Assembly (NCBI RefSeq): GCF_003086295.3
Contig: NC_092042.1
Span: forward strand, 44,762,137-44,826,136
From: Arachis hypogaea
Taxonomy: Eukaryota > Streptophyta > Magnoliopsida > Fabales > Fabaceae
Length of the DNA stretch: 64,000 nucleotides
Direction: 5' to 3'
In this document: piece after piece, positions 21,402 to 32,437 of the stretch
Numbering within the stretch: position 1 is the stretch's first letter
Layout: every line of letters begins with the position of its first letter
The notes under the pieces: generated by a model
What the model was told of the DNA's origin: nothing
Databases searched by the model: none
Seen by the model: the letters and a program-made list of their open reading frames with translations, nothing else
Translations under genes and position numbers: made by a program

Positions 21402-23560
21402 GCAGGTGGTGGTAATTTTTCAATTACCTTTACCTTTGCTTGATCCACCTCTATTCCCTTGCTTGAAATTTTGCGTCCAAGGACAATTCCTTCAGTCACC
21501 ATAAAGTGACATTTCTCCTAGTTTAAGACTAGGTTAGTCTCTTGGCACCTTTTCAAGACAAGTGCTAGATGATCAAGACAGGAGCTGAATGAGTCTCCAA
21601 ATACTGAGAAGTCATCCATGAAGACTTCCAGGAATTTCTCTACCATATCAGAGAAGATGGATAGCATGCACATCTGAAAGGTTGCAGGTGCATTGCATAG
21701 ACCAAAAGGTATTCTTCTGTAAGCAAACATGCCAGAAGGACAGGTGAATGCTGTTTTCTCTTGATCTTGAGGGTCCATTGCAATTCGATTATAGCCTGAA
21801 TAGGCATCCAAAAAGCAGTAATAATCATGACCCGCTAGTCTTTCTAGTATTTGGTCTATGAATGGTAAAGGAAAATGATCCTTCCTGGTGGCTGTATTGA
21901 GCCTTCTGTAGTCAATACACATGCGCCACCCTATAACTGTTCTTGTAGGAACCAGTTCATTGTTTTCATTATGAACCACTGTCATGCCTCCCTTTTTGGG
22001 GACAACTTGGACAAGGCTCACCCAGGGGCTATCAGAAATAGGATAAATAATCCCAGCCTCTAGTAACTTAGTGACATCTTTCTGCACCACCTCCTTCATG
22101 GCTGGATTTAGCCGCCTCTGTGGTTGAACCACTGGATTGGCATTATCTTCCAATAGGATCTTGTGCATGCATCTTGCTGGGCTAATGCCCTTAAGATCAC
22201 TTATGGACCACCCAAGAGCTGTCTTGTGTGTTTTTAGCACTTGAATTAGTGCTTCCTCTTCCTGTGAGTTTAAAGCAGAGCTTATGATCACTGGAAAAGT
22301 GTCACCTTCTCCCAGAAATGCATACTTCAGGGATGGTGGTAGTGGCTTGAGCTCAGGTTTAGGAGGCTTATCCCCTTCCTGAGGAATTTTCAGAGGTTCT
22401 TTTATTTCCTCTGGTTCCTCCAGGTTAGGCTGAACATCTTTAAAGATATCCTCTAGCTCTGATTCGAGACTCTCAGTCATATTGATCTCTTCCACCAAAG
22501 AGTCAATAATATCAGCGCTCATGCAGTCATTTGATGTGTCTGGATGCTGCATAGCTTTGACAGCATTCAACTTGAACTCTTCCTCATTGACTCTCAGGGT
22601 CACTTCCCCTTTTTGTACATCAATGAGAGTTCGTCCAGTTGCTAGGAAGGGTCTTCCTAGGATGAGAGTTGCACTATTGTGCTCCTCCATTTCCAGCACT
22701 ACAAAGTCAGTTGGAAAGGCAAATGGCCCAACCTTGACAATCATGTCCTCAATTATGCCTGATGGATATTTAATGGAGCCATCAGCAAGTTGGAGACATA
22801 TCCGGGTTGGTTTGACTTCTTCTGTCAACCCAAGCTTTCTGATAGTGGATGCAGGTATTAAGTTGATACTTGCTCCAAGGTCACATAGGGCTGTCTTGGT
22901 ACAAGCACCTTCTAATGTGCATGGTATCATAAAGCTTCCTAGATCTTGAAGCTTCTCTGGTAAGCTTTTTAGAATGACTGCACTGCATTCTTCAGTGAGA
23001 AACACCTTTTTAGTTTCTCTCCAATCCTTCTTATGACTTAAGATCTCTTTCATGAACTTAGCATAAGAAGGTATTTGCTCAAGTGCCTCTGCAAACGGAA
23101 TCTTTATTTCAAGAGTCCTTAGATAGTCTGCAAAGCGGGCAAATTGTTTATCTTGTTCCGCTTGGCGGAGTTTCTGAGGGTAAGGCATTCTGGCTTTATA
23201 TTCTTCAACCTTAGTTGCTGCAGGATTATTCCCTACAGAGGTGGTTGGAGAAGCCTTCTTAGAGGGGTTACTATCAGCACTCTCAGGTGTCTGATTCCTC
23301 ATTGGCGTTTGAACGCCAGGAATGGGTGAAGAATGGGCATTTAACGCCAACTTTTCCCCCCTCTCTGGCATTTGAACGCCAGGACTGGGCAAGGAATGGG
23401 CGTTTAACGCCAACTTTGCCCCCCTTTCTAGCATTTGAATGCCAGGGGTATTCCTCTCTGGGCTCTTACTATCCTCAGAGGGATTTTGGGCAGTGGTTTG
23501 GTTATCCTCTGTCGGTTGTTCCTTTCTTAGCTTTTTGCTACTTTGAGCAATGTTATTCAA
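21402..23560 (-). pseudogene. Element C gag C-terminus, protease and reverse transcriptase
   Basis: In sense: a gag tail with repeated PGVQMPERGEKLALNAHS-like segments (see the palindrome entry), then aspartic protease (KTALCDLGASINLIPAST; ILGRPFLATGRTLIDVQKGE). RT follows: IIYPISDSPWVSLVQVVPKK, WRMCIDYRRLNTATRKDHFP, CFLDAYSGYNRIAMDPQDQ (first catalytic Asp) and EVFMDDFSVFGDSF (the Asp pair, FMDD type). The frame is open for 680 codons to a TAG at 21518, where related copies have Trp. It then runs to the D insertion at 21401, and RNase H continues at 11337. Gag-protease-RT order is normal for Ty3/gypsy. Confidence 0.9.
23295..23460 (-). repeat. Palindrome array inside the C gag coding region
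   Basis: Five or so copies of GGCGTTTGAACGCC or GGCGTTTAACGCC at about 30-bp spacing lie inside the open frame. They are translated as repeats of LALNAHS and PGVQMPERG. In D and G the comparable array is in the non-coding leader. Confidence 0.75.
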
Positions 23561-24472
23561 TGTCTTCCCACTCCTCAGTTGAACTGCTTGGCATTCTTCT
23601 GTTATCTGTTTAGATAACTGCTATTTTGTCTGATTCAACTGTGATTCTATATTCTTGTTAGCAATTTTGGTTTCTTGAAGCATCTCTTTAAACTCTGCTA
23701 ACTGTTTTGTCATCAGGAGTAATTGCTGATTAAGCTCAACAATCTGTTCTTGAGGATTGGGATCAGTAGTTACTGCCATAGCTTCTTCTTTTGTAGAGGA
23801 CTCACTGCTTGAGTATAGATGTTAATTTCTAGCAACAGTATCTATGAGCTCTTGAGCTTCTTCAATCGTCTTCCTCATATGTATAGATCCACCACCTGAG
23901 TGGTCTAGAGACATCTGAGCTTTTTCTGTAAGCCCATAGTAGAAGATGTCTAACTGTACCCACTCTGAAAATATTTCAGAGGGGCATTTTCTTAGCATAC
24001 CTCTGTACCTCTCCCAGGAATTATAAAGAGATTCATTATCCACTTGTTTAAAGCCTTGGATGTCCAGCCTTAGCTGTGTCATCCTTTTTGGAGGGTAAAA
24101 TTGATTCAGGAATTTGTCTAATAACTGTCTCCATATTTTTATGCTTGCTGTGGGTTGGTTATTCAACCACCTCTTAGCTTGATCTTTTACAGCAAATGGG
24201 AACAGTAATAATTTGTAGACATCCTAATCCACCTCTTTATCACGTACTGTGTCAGCAATTTGTAAGAACTGTGCCAGAAACTCAGTAGGTTCTTCTTGTG
24301 GAAGACCAGAATACTGGCAATTTTGCTGCACCATGATAATGAGTTGAGGGTTTAGCTCAAAGCTGCTTGCTTTAATGGGAGGTATACAGATGCTACTCCC
24401 ATATGCAGCTGTAATGGGGTTAGCATATGACCCCAGAGTCCTTCTGGACTGCTCAACTCCACTTAGGTCCAT
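23561..24472 (-). pseudogene. Element C gag, N-terminal and central part
   Basis: The start codon at 24472 gives MDLSGVEQSRRTLGSY. Recognisable blocks are IIMVQQNCQYSGLPQEEPTE, FLNQFYPPKRMTQLRLDIQG, SLYNSWERYRGMLRKCPSEI and IEEAQELIDTVARN, which parallel gag of A, D and G. In-frame stops lie near 24223, 23820 and 23620. No zinc knuckle was seen. The purine-rich leader follows at 24473-25014. Gag forms the cytoplasmic particle; this copy is inactive. Confidence 0.82.
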
Positions 24473-25014
24473 GATGGAGAAAGGGAGATGATATGGATTG
24501 CAAGTAAAGTAAAATTTTTTTTTTCGTTTTTAATTAAAGATGACCGAAAATAATAAAATAAATGGGAAAGAAAATAGAATAAAATTTCGAAAACTAAAAG
24601 AAAATAAAATCAAAGCAAATTGAAAACTAAATCAATTAATTAATTAAAAAGACTTTGGAATTAGCAATTAAGAAGATATGATTGAAAATTATTTTGAAAA
24701 AGATTTGATTTTTGAAATGAGGAGAGAGAAAAATAACAAGATGACACCAAACTTAAAATTTTTAGAAAATAAAACACAAATTTTCGAAAATTTTAAAGGA
24801 AAACACAAAGAAGACACCAAACTTAGAACTTTTAAAGATCAAGAAAGGACTAAGAACATGCAAATTCGAAAAATTAAAAGAAAACAAAAACATGCAATTG
24901 ACACCAAACTTAAAATATGAAACTAAACTCAAATAAAAGACTCTAAACCAACAAAAATAAAACAGTCCTAATCTAAGCATCAAGATAAACCGTCAGTTGT
25001 CCAAACTCAAAAAA
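24473..25014 (-). other. Element C 5' leader
   Basis: A-rich leader with no gene. ACACCAAACTTA occurs three times (about 24744, 24814, 24901). It is much shorter than the leaders of D and G and lacks their palindrome array. Confidence 0.55.
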
Positions 25015-25032
25015 TCCCCGGCAACGGCGCCA
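25015..25032 (-). promoter_or_regulatory. Element C primer binding site (tRNA-Asp)
   Basis: The plus strand TCCCCGGCAACGGCGCCA is identical to the 3' end I know for plant tRNA-Asp(GTC). It lies 6 nt from the LTR. Confidence 0.9.
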
Positions 25033-25038
25033 AAAACT

Positions 25039-26562
25039 TGGTGCACGAAATTGCAATCACACTTTTGCAATTCCGCACAACTAACCAGCAAGTGCACTGG
25101 GTCGTCCAAGTAATACCTTACGTGAGTAAGGGTCGATCCCACGGAGATTGTCGGCTTGAAGCAAGCTATGGTTATCTTGTAACTCTTAGTCAGGATATCA
25201 ATAATTCTCAGGTTTAATTGTGAAAAGTAGAAAAACATGAAATAAATACTTGTTTTGCAGTAATGGAGAACAGGTTGAGGTTTTAGAGATGCTCTATCTT
25301 CTGAATCTCTGCTTTCCTACTGTCTTCTTCTTCATGCACGCAAGGCTCCTTCCATGGCAAGCTGTATGTAGGGTTTCACCATTGTCAATGGCTACCTCCC
25401 ATCCTCTCAGTGAAAATGTTCAACGCGCTCTGTCACAGCACGGCTAATCATCTATCGGTTCTCAATCAGGTTGGAATAGAATCCAGTGATTCTTTTGCGT
25501 CTGTCACTAACGCCCAGCCCTCAGGAGTTTGAAGCTCATCACAGTCATTCAATCCTTGAATCCTACTCAGAATACCATAGACAAGGTTTAGACCTTCCGG
25601 ATTCTCTTGAATGCCGCCATCAATTCTAGCTTATACCACGAAGATTCTGATTAAGGAATCCAAGAGATATTCATTCAATCTAAAGTAGAACGGAGGTGGT
25701 TGTCAGGCACACGTTCATGGGTGAGAATGATGATGAGTGTCACGGATCATCACATTCATCAAATTGAGGAACAAGTGATATCTTAGAATGGAAGCAAGCG
25801 TGATTGAATGAAAAACAGTAGTAATTGCATTAATCCATCAAGACACAGCAGAGCTCCTCACCCCCAACCATGGGGTTTAGAGACTCATGCCGTAGAAAAG
25901 TACAATAAGAAACGTGTAATGTGTCATGAGATCCAGATACAATGTTAAAATATCCTATTTATAGTGAACTAGTAACCTAGGCTATACAGAAATGAGTAAA
26001 TGACGTAAAAATCCACATCCGGGGTCCACTTGGTGTGTGCTTGGGCTGAGCATTGAAGCTTTCATGTGTAGAGACTTTTCCTAGAGTTAAACGCCAGCTT
26101 TTGTGCCAGTTTGGGCGTTTAACTCCAATTTTTGTGCCAGTTCCGGCGTTAAACGCCAGGAATTCTGAAGCTGATTTGCAACGCCGGTTTGGGCTATCAA
26201 ATCTCGGGCAAAGTATGAATTATTATACATTGCTGGAAAGCCCAGGATGTCGGCTTTCCAATGCAATTGAGAGCGCGTTAATTTGGTTTTTGTAGCTCCA
26301 GAAAATCCACTTTGAGTGCAGGGTGGTCAGAATCCAACAGCATCTGCAGTCCTTTTTCAACCTCTGAATTAGATTTTTGCTCAGGTCCCTCAATTTCAGC
26401 CAGAAATTACCTGAAATCACAGAAAAACACACAAACTCAGAGTAAATCCCAGAAAAGTGAATTTTAAATGAAAACTAATAAAAACATACTACAAACTAAC
26501 TAAAATGTACTAAAAACATAGTAAAAACAGTGCCAGAAAGCGTATAAATTATCCGCTCATCA
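25039..26562 (-). mobile_element. Element C 5' LTR
   Basis: A 1,524-bp LTR paired with 4974-6476; TG...CA ends; abuts GACCC at 26563. Palindromes lie at 26085-26160. Confidence 0.92.
25955..25963 (-). promoter_or_regulatory. Probable TATA box in C 5' LTR
   Basis: In sense TATAAATAG, conserved in the other C LTR (5890-5898) and as TATAAATAG or TATAAGTAG in F, G and I LTRs. It lies roughly 600 bp into the LTR, after the palindromes. Confidence 0.55.
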
Positions 26563-26567
26563 GACCC

Positions 26568-27803
26568 TTTTCCACCCCAACGCCAATCCAACTATTTCCA
26601 AGAACCACCACACACCTATGCACCATGTCCATATCCATCAAGCCAAGAATCACAGGTTCGCCTCGAAGAATCAGTAAAACAATTTAATGCGACCTTTCAT
26701 CAACTGGAGCAAGCAATAAATCAATTATCTTCCAGACGTTCAGGCACTCAACAGACTCCCATTGCTTCATGTGGAGAATCTAATGAAGAATGCAGCACGA
26801 AGAAGACACTAGAGACTCCAGTAGACAGCAAAGAGCAAAATTTCGTACTGGATCAAGTAGAGGATGCTGTCATTGTAAAAAAAGAAGAGTTGGTTGAAGA
26901 TTTAGGAGATGCTGAACCTCCTAGGGAATACAGAGTCATGAAAGACCCCGTCAAGGATGTTACAACTGATGTTAAAGAGGATGTTCCACAGCCTCCAATA
27001 CAGATATCTTATGAAGTATTAACCCAAGACGCGTGTTTCCTCGATGATGATAGTCACCAGTCAAGTCCTCCTAGTGATGAACTTGCACCCGCAAGTGAAT
27101 TCTTTAAGACAGAAGTATCTTCCCCAAGTGAATACGAAGATAATGCGAGGTCGACTTTTCTCAACCTCCTAATTATGACTCAAGTGATGAGGAAAATATG
27201 GAAGACTTTGATGAGGACATGGTTAAAACGGAAGAAATTTGCCAAGAAGTGGAGGAATTCACAGAAGATGATAAGGGAGCAGAACTTACAGACCCACTGG
27301 AAACACCTATCCCAAGGCCACTACCACCCAACACAAACTTCAAGTGGGTGAATTCCTTGACCTTTATCTTCAAATTTCCACTTGAATATGGTTTGCTTGA
27401 AACAGATGGCCAGCTTAGAGCTCTCTGCGGCTCTAAGAGTAAGCAAGAAATGGCTCATACTCATAGCTGGTGCACAATATTCGATAAAGTTCCACACTTC
27501 AACTCGAAGTGCACGGATTGGCATCATGATCAATCGAATGGATCTGGGAAAACATTTGGTCACCATGGTGAGAATCTACTTTCTAAACCGCTCGGCTGGA
27601 GAAATACAGATCAAGATAAAAACGGGTGTACAGGTAGAATATGGGATCCTGGAATCTATTCCGACAGTCGTCACCCCGGGAGCCTGAGAATATGTTTGAA
27701 GCTGCTCAAAAGCTTTACATACCTTGTTTGGGACCCCGGAGGCTATTGGCATTCCAAACATTGGTGGAGATTTCTGGATGAATTTAAACATAAACCGCCA
27801 TAA
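26568..27803 (+). pseudogene. Element B ORF1, 3' part: unknown protein with conserved C-terminal domain
   Basis: This continues 4654-4973 in the same frame after the GACCC duplication. The first part is Gln/Ser-rich, with an amphipathic segment around VKQFNATFHQLEQAINQLSS that may be a coiled coil. An acidic middle follows (VEDLGDAEPPREYRV and Glu/Asp-rich stretches). A one-base frameshift lies near 27147, after which the frame resumes at DSSDEENMEDFDEDM. The C-terminal 140 residues are rich in Trp, His and Cys: FKWVNSLTFIFKFPLEYGLL, FNSKCTDWHHDQSNGSGK, CTGRIWDPGIYSDSRH, YLVWDPGGYWHSKHWWRF. I know similar hypothetical proteins in legume repeats but no biochemical function. It is not RT, RNase H, integrase or a typical zinc-knuckle gag. 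Confidence 0.7.
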
Positions 27804-28011
27804 CAGGAAGCTCACCAGATGTCTAACTTAAGGACTTTAACTAAAAGTGCTAGGTGGGAGACAACCCACCATGGTATGATTGTTCCTTTTTTAGTTTTAA
27901 TTCTAGTCTATTTTGTTTGTTTTTGAGTTTTAATTGAACCTGGAATCATGCATACTTGCATAGCATTCATATTAAGCATTGCATTCTGCATACTGAATTA
28001 TATAAAAAAAT

Positions 28012-28540
28012 CGCACGCGACACGACAGCGTCGCTGACGCGTCCATGTCGCAGGTGCTTTAGGGAGAAACGAAAAGTGAACAGAGAGTCACGCGAGAGCG
28101 TGGCTGGAGGCGTGCCTTTGGCACAATTGATCCACGCGACCGCGTCACTAACGCATCCGCGTCATGTGGGAAAAATGCCTCCCACGCGTCCGCGTCACCC
28201 ACGCGAATGTGTGCCCTGTAAATCGACGTAAAAAGGGTGTATGGCCGAAAGTTGAGCTGGATCGTGGCTGGACTCATGCTAGAAGCACAAACCCTGCCAC
28301 GCGTCCGCGCCATTTTCAAATTTAGGCCATCCACGCGATCGCGTCAGTCACGCGAACACGTCACCCAGATTTTTGGCACAATGAGTTTCAAACAGAGAGT
28401 TGCGCGAGCGCGCGGCTGCCCTCGCGCCAGTAGCACAAATTAACTCACACGACCGTGTGCCTCACGCAGCCGTGTCACTTGACAATAGCTCCACCTTCAC
28501 GAACGCGTCACTCACGCGTCCGCATTGCCTGCACCGCCTA
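28012..28540. repeat. ACGCG palindrome-type cluster in element B
   Basis: Many copies of CACGCGWCCGCGTCA-like motifs (for example CCACGCGTCCGCGTCAC) at irregular spacing. The cluster lies after ORF1 in B and has the same character as 1880-2330 in A. No ORF here is credible. Confidence 0.75.
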
Positions 28541-29106
28541 GCTTATCCAGATCAGTGCCAATTATCTTATCTTTTCTTTTCTAATCCTAATTTCTTCTAT
28601 CTTTTCTTCTTTCTTTCTTACTTGATTTCTTTCACTTCTCATTGTTTTTCACCTTCATTCTATTTTTCTTAATTTATTTGCATATTTCATTCATTGCATT
28701 TTAAGTTTGTGCATATTTTTCTTTTCTTTTCTAAATTTATTATTTTTCCATCGGTGTTACTTGTTCATATTCAACTGTTGTGTCTTTTCTGGTATTATTT
28801 TGGTGCTCAGTGACTTGTTTTACACTGTTGGGTAATATTATTTAAATCAATGTTAATCTTTTATGATACTTGTATTAATTTTGCATTGACATGAATTTAT
28901 ATTGTCTTTCATTACCCACACTCTTCCCCTATGCTGCAAATTTTTGCACTCTTGATTTGCCATGTGCTTCTACTGTTTTATCACTTACATGTTGAAGCTT
29001 CCATGTAAATGAGACCCTTATCAATTAGCATTAACCCACCCATACTTTATTTATTTTCTTATCTTTATTCCTGGGTTACTTTTCTTCCTTTTTTTTTTCT
29101 TTCAGG
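28541..29106 (+). other. Element B spacer, pyrimidine-rich leader
   Basis: T/C-rich, AT-rich sequence with no gene. It ends in TTTTTTTTTCTTTCAGG just before an ATG, which looks like a 3' splice site (polypyrimidine tract plus CAG). A spliced mRNA for the following small ORF is possible but not shown. Confidence 0.45.
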
Positions 29107-29185
29107 ATGGCCACCCGGAAGGGAACTGGAAGACGTTTACATGGGGAGACAGACAAGTCCATCTGCACGATCTTTGGAGAAAGGC
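29107..29185 (+). pseudogene. Element B ORF2, 5' part (split by element F)
   Basis: MATRKGTGRRLHGETDKSIC... opens at the ATG just after a polypyrimidine-CAG. The frame continues past element F at 35093-35262 once one AAGGC copy is removed, for about 83 codons in all. No family recognised; it may be the basic start of a lost ORF. Confidence 0.35.
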
Positions 29186-30037
29186 TGATGAGCGGATAAT
29201 TTGTACGCTTTTTGGCATTGTTTTTAGTATGTTTTTAGTATGATCTAGTTAGTTTTTAGTATATTTTTATTAGTTTTTAGTTAAAATTCACTTTTCTGGA
29301 CTTTACTATGTGTTTGTGTGTTTTTCTGTGATTTCAGGTATTTTCTGGCTGAAATTGAGGGACCTGAGCAAAAATCTGATTCAGAGACTAAAAAGGACTG
29401 CAGATGCTGTTGGATTCTGACCTCCCTGCACTCGAAGTGTATTTTCTGGAGCTACAGAAGCCCAATTGGCGCGCTCTTAACGGCGTTGGAAAGTAGACAT
29501 CCTGGGCTTTCCAGCAATATATGATAGTCCATATTTTGCCCAAGATTTGACGGCCCAAACCGGCGTTCAAAGTCACCCTCAGGAATTCCAGCGTTAAACG
29601 CCGGAACTGGCACAAGAATGGGAGTTAAACGCCCAAACTGGCACCAAAGCTGGCGTTTAACTCCAAGAAGAGTCTCTACACGAAAATGCTTCAATGCTCA
29701 GCCCAAGCACACACCATGTGGGCCCGGAAGTGGATTTTTATGTCATTTACTCATCTCTGTAAACCTTAGGCTACTAGTTTCCTATAAGTAAGACCTTTTA
29801 CTATTGTATTTTCATCTTTTGACCACTCTAGATCTCTAGATCATCTTTGGATCTGAGATCATCTTGGTTCTTCTGGTTCCCTCTATGGGGCCGAGGCCAA
29901 TGATCACTTTTGTTCTTATGTATTTTCAACGGTGGAGTTTCTACACACCATAGATTAAGGTGTGGAGCTCTGCTGTACCTCGAGTATTAATGCAATTACT
30001 ATTGTTCTTCTATTCAATTCCACTTGTTCTTGTTCTA
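29186..30037 (+). mobile_element. Element F 5' LTR, truncated
   Basis: Aligns with 33353-34211 of the 3' LTR and then stops at TTGTTCTA. About a dozen substitutions from the 3' LTR were counted by eye. Palindromes lie around 29590-29660 and a TATA-like TATAAGTA lies near 29785. Confidence 0.9.
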
Positions 30038-30434
30038 TGGACTTGTGGAGGATGTTCTGGTAAAAGTTGAAGACCATTACATCCCTGCTGATTTCATAGT
30101 CCTAGAGACTGGGAAGTGCATGGATGAATCCATCATCCTTGGCAGACCCTTCCTAGCCACAGCAAAGGCTGTGATTGATGTTGATAGAGGAGAATTGATC
30201 ATTCAAGTGAATGAAGAATCCTTTGTGTTTAAGGCTCAAGGATATCCCTCTGTCACCATGGAGAGGAAGCATGAAGAGCTTCTCTCAAAACAGAGCCAAA
30301 CAGAGCCCCCACAGTCAAACTCTAAGTTTGGTGTTGGGAGGCCACAGCCAACTTCTAAGTTTGGTGTTGAACCCCCACATTCAAATTCTAAATTTGGTGT
30401 TGGGAGGTTCCAACATAGCTCTGAGTATCTGTGA
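30038..30434 (+). pseudogene. Element F protease remnant with SKFGVG tail
   Basis: Only the C-terminal part of gag-protease remains: GLVEDVLVKVEDHYIPADFI, SIILGRPFLATAKAVIDVDR, then MERKHEELLSKQSQTEPP and three SKFGVG/SKFGVE repeats. The open frame reads in from LTR sequence across the deletion junction, so the first residues are not genuine. The catalytic Asp region is missing. It matches G (48858-49140) closely. Confidence 0.85.
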
Positions 30435-31238
30435 GGCTCCATGAGAGTCCTCTGTCAAGCTACTGACATTAAAGAAGCGCTTGTTGGGAGGCAACCCAAT
30501 GTTATATTTTTATGTATTTTTCTTTGTTATTTTATATTTTTTGTAGGTTGATGATCATGAGAAGTCAAAAAATCAATGAAAAAAGCAAAAACAAAATGAA
30601 AAACAGAAAGAAAAACAGCACACCCTGGAGGAGAGCTTGCTGGCGTTTAAACGCCAGTAAGGCTAGCTGTTGGGCATTTAACGCCCAGTCTGGCACCATT
30701 CTGGGCGTTTAACGCCAGAAAGGGGCACCAGACTGGCGTTAAACGCCAGAAAAGGGCAAGAAGCTGGCGTTAAACGCCAGAAATGGGCACCAGCCGGGCG
30801 TTTAACGCCAGAATTGGCTAAAAACGCAATTTTGCATGCCATTTGGTGCAGGGATGACTTTTCCTTGACACCTCAGGATCTGTGGACCCCACAGGATCCC
30901 CACCTACCCTACCACTCTCTCTCTTCTTCACCCATCCACCAATCACCTCACCACCTCTTCCCCAAAAACCCTTCACCTATCAAATCCCATCTTTCTCTTC
31001 ACCACTCACATCCATCCTTCATAAAACCCCACCTACCTCACCATTCAAATTCAAACCACTTTCCCACCCAAACCCACCCATACATAGCCGAACATCACCC
31101 TTCCCCCTCCCCTATATAAACCCATCTTCACTCCTTCATTTTCACACAACCTAAACACCACTTCTTCCCCTTCTTGGCCGAACACAAAGCCATTCCATTC
31201 TTTCTCATTTCTTCTTCTTCTACTCTCTTCTTCCTTCT
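30435..31238. repeat. Element F spacer with palindrome array
   Basis: GGAGGCAACCCAATG follows gag (30488). Seven or so copies of GGCGTTTAACGCC or GGCGTTAAACGCC lie at 30641-30812. A C-rich, pyrimidine-rich ORF3 leader follows at 30890-31238; its open frames on both strands are low-complexity (Ser/Pro/His-rich) and not supported as genes. Confidence 0.8.
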
Positions 31239-31278
31239 TTTGCTCGAGGACGAGCAAACCTTTTAAGTTTGGTGTGGT
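31239..31278 (+). promoter_or_regulatory. Hairpin plus PPT-like motif upstream of F ORF3
   Basis: TTTGCTCGAGGACGAGCAAA (perfect 8-bp stem, AGGA loop), then CCTTTTAAGTTTGGTGTGG, 35 nt before the ATG at 31313. Confidence 0.65.
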
Positions 31279-31312
31279 AAAAGCATTGCTTTTTGTTTTT
31301 CCATAACCATTT

Positions 31313-32437
31313 ATGGCATCCAAGGCCGGAGAAACCTCTAGAAAGAGGAAAGGGAAGGCAAAAGCTTCCACCTCCGAGTCATGGGAGATGGAAAGATTCA
31401 TCTCAAGGGTGCATCAAGACCACTTCTATGAAGTTGTGGCCTTGAAGAAGGTGATCCCCGAGGTCCCTTTTTCACTCAAAAAGAGTGAATATCCGGAGAT
31501 CCGACATGAGATCCGAAGAAGAGGTTAGGAAGTTCTTACCAACCCCATTCAACAAGTCGGAATCTTAATGGTTCAAGAGTTCTATGCCAATGCATGGATC
31601 ACCAAGAACCATGATCAAAGTGTGAACCCGGATCCAAAGAATTATCTTACTATGGTTCGGGGGAAATACTTGGATTTTAGTCCGGAAAATGTAAGGTTGG
31701 CATTCAACTTGCCTATGATGCAAGGAGAGGAACATCCTTACACTAGAAGGGTCAACTTTGATCAAAGGTTGGACCAAGTCCTCACAGACATTTGTGAAGA
31801 GGGCGCCCAATGGAAGAGAGATTCAAGAGGAAAGCCGGTTCAATTGAGAAGGCATGACCTCAAGCCTGTGGCTAGGGGATGGTTGGAGTTTATCCAACGC
31901 TCAATCATTCCCACTAGCAACCGGTCCGAAGTTACTATAGACCGGGCTATCATGATTCATAGCATCATGATTGGAGAAGAAATAGAAGTTCATGAGGTTA
32001 TATCCCAAGAACTTTATAAGGTGGCGGACAAGTCCTCTACCTTGGCAAGGTTAGCCTTTCCTCATCTCATTTGTCACCTCTGTTATTCAGTTGGAGTTGA
32101 CATAGAGGGAGACATCCCCATTGATGAGGACAAGTCCATCACTAAGAAGAGGATGGAGCACACAAGAGATCCCACTCATCATGAAATCCCTGAGATGCCT
32201 CAAGGGATGCACTTTCCTCCACAAAACTACTGGGAGCAACTAAACACCTCCCTAGGAGAATTGAGTTCCAACATGGGACAACTAAGGGTGGAGCACCAAG
32301 AACACTCCATCATCCTCCATGAAATTAGAGAAGATCAAAAAATCATGAGAGATGAGCAACAAAGACAAGGAAGAGACATTGAGGAGCTCAAGCACTCCAT
32401 AGGATCTTCAAGAGGAAGAACAAGCCGCCATCAGTAA
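31313..32437 (+). pseudogene. Element F ORF3 with one in-frame stop
   Basis: Colinear with the intact D protein over its full length, from MASKAGETSRKRKGKAKAST to SSRGRTSRHQ. A TAG at 31527 replaces the Trp of RRRGWEV; otherwise the frame is open for 374 codons. The rest is well conserved, for example LSSNMGQLRVEHQEHSIILH in the coiled-coil tail. Low divergence from D and G suggests loss of function was recent or that the protein was maintained until shortly before insertion. Confidence 0.82.

Larger units (their letters stand above)
4974..26562 (-). mobile_element. Element C: autonomous Athila-like LTR retrotransposon (FIDEL-like?)
   Basis: LTRs at 4974-6476 (3') and 25039-26562 (5') begin TGATGAG in sense and end CGTGCACCA. 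The flanking TSD is GACCC (4969-4973 and 26563-26567). Without element D it is about 11.5 kb. Order in sense: 5' LTR, tRNA-Asp primer site, gag, protease, RT, RNase H, integrase, palindrome array, ORF3, hairpin and PPT, 3' LTR. Size and order fit Athila-lineage Ty3/gypsy elements; identification with peanut FIDEL is from memory. Every gene carries stops or frameshifts, so this copy is dead. Confidence 0.92.

Noticed and set aside
30814..31154. Ser/Pro/His-rich frames before F ORF3 (and equivalents in G and I)
   Set aside because: Pyrimidine-rich leader read in several frames at once. No start context and no conservation beyond the DNA.
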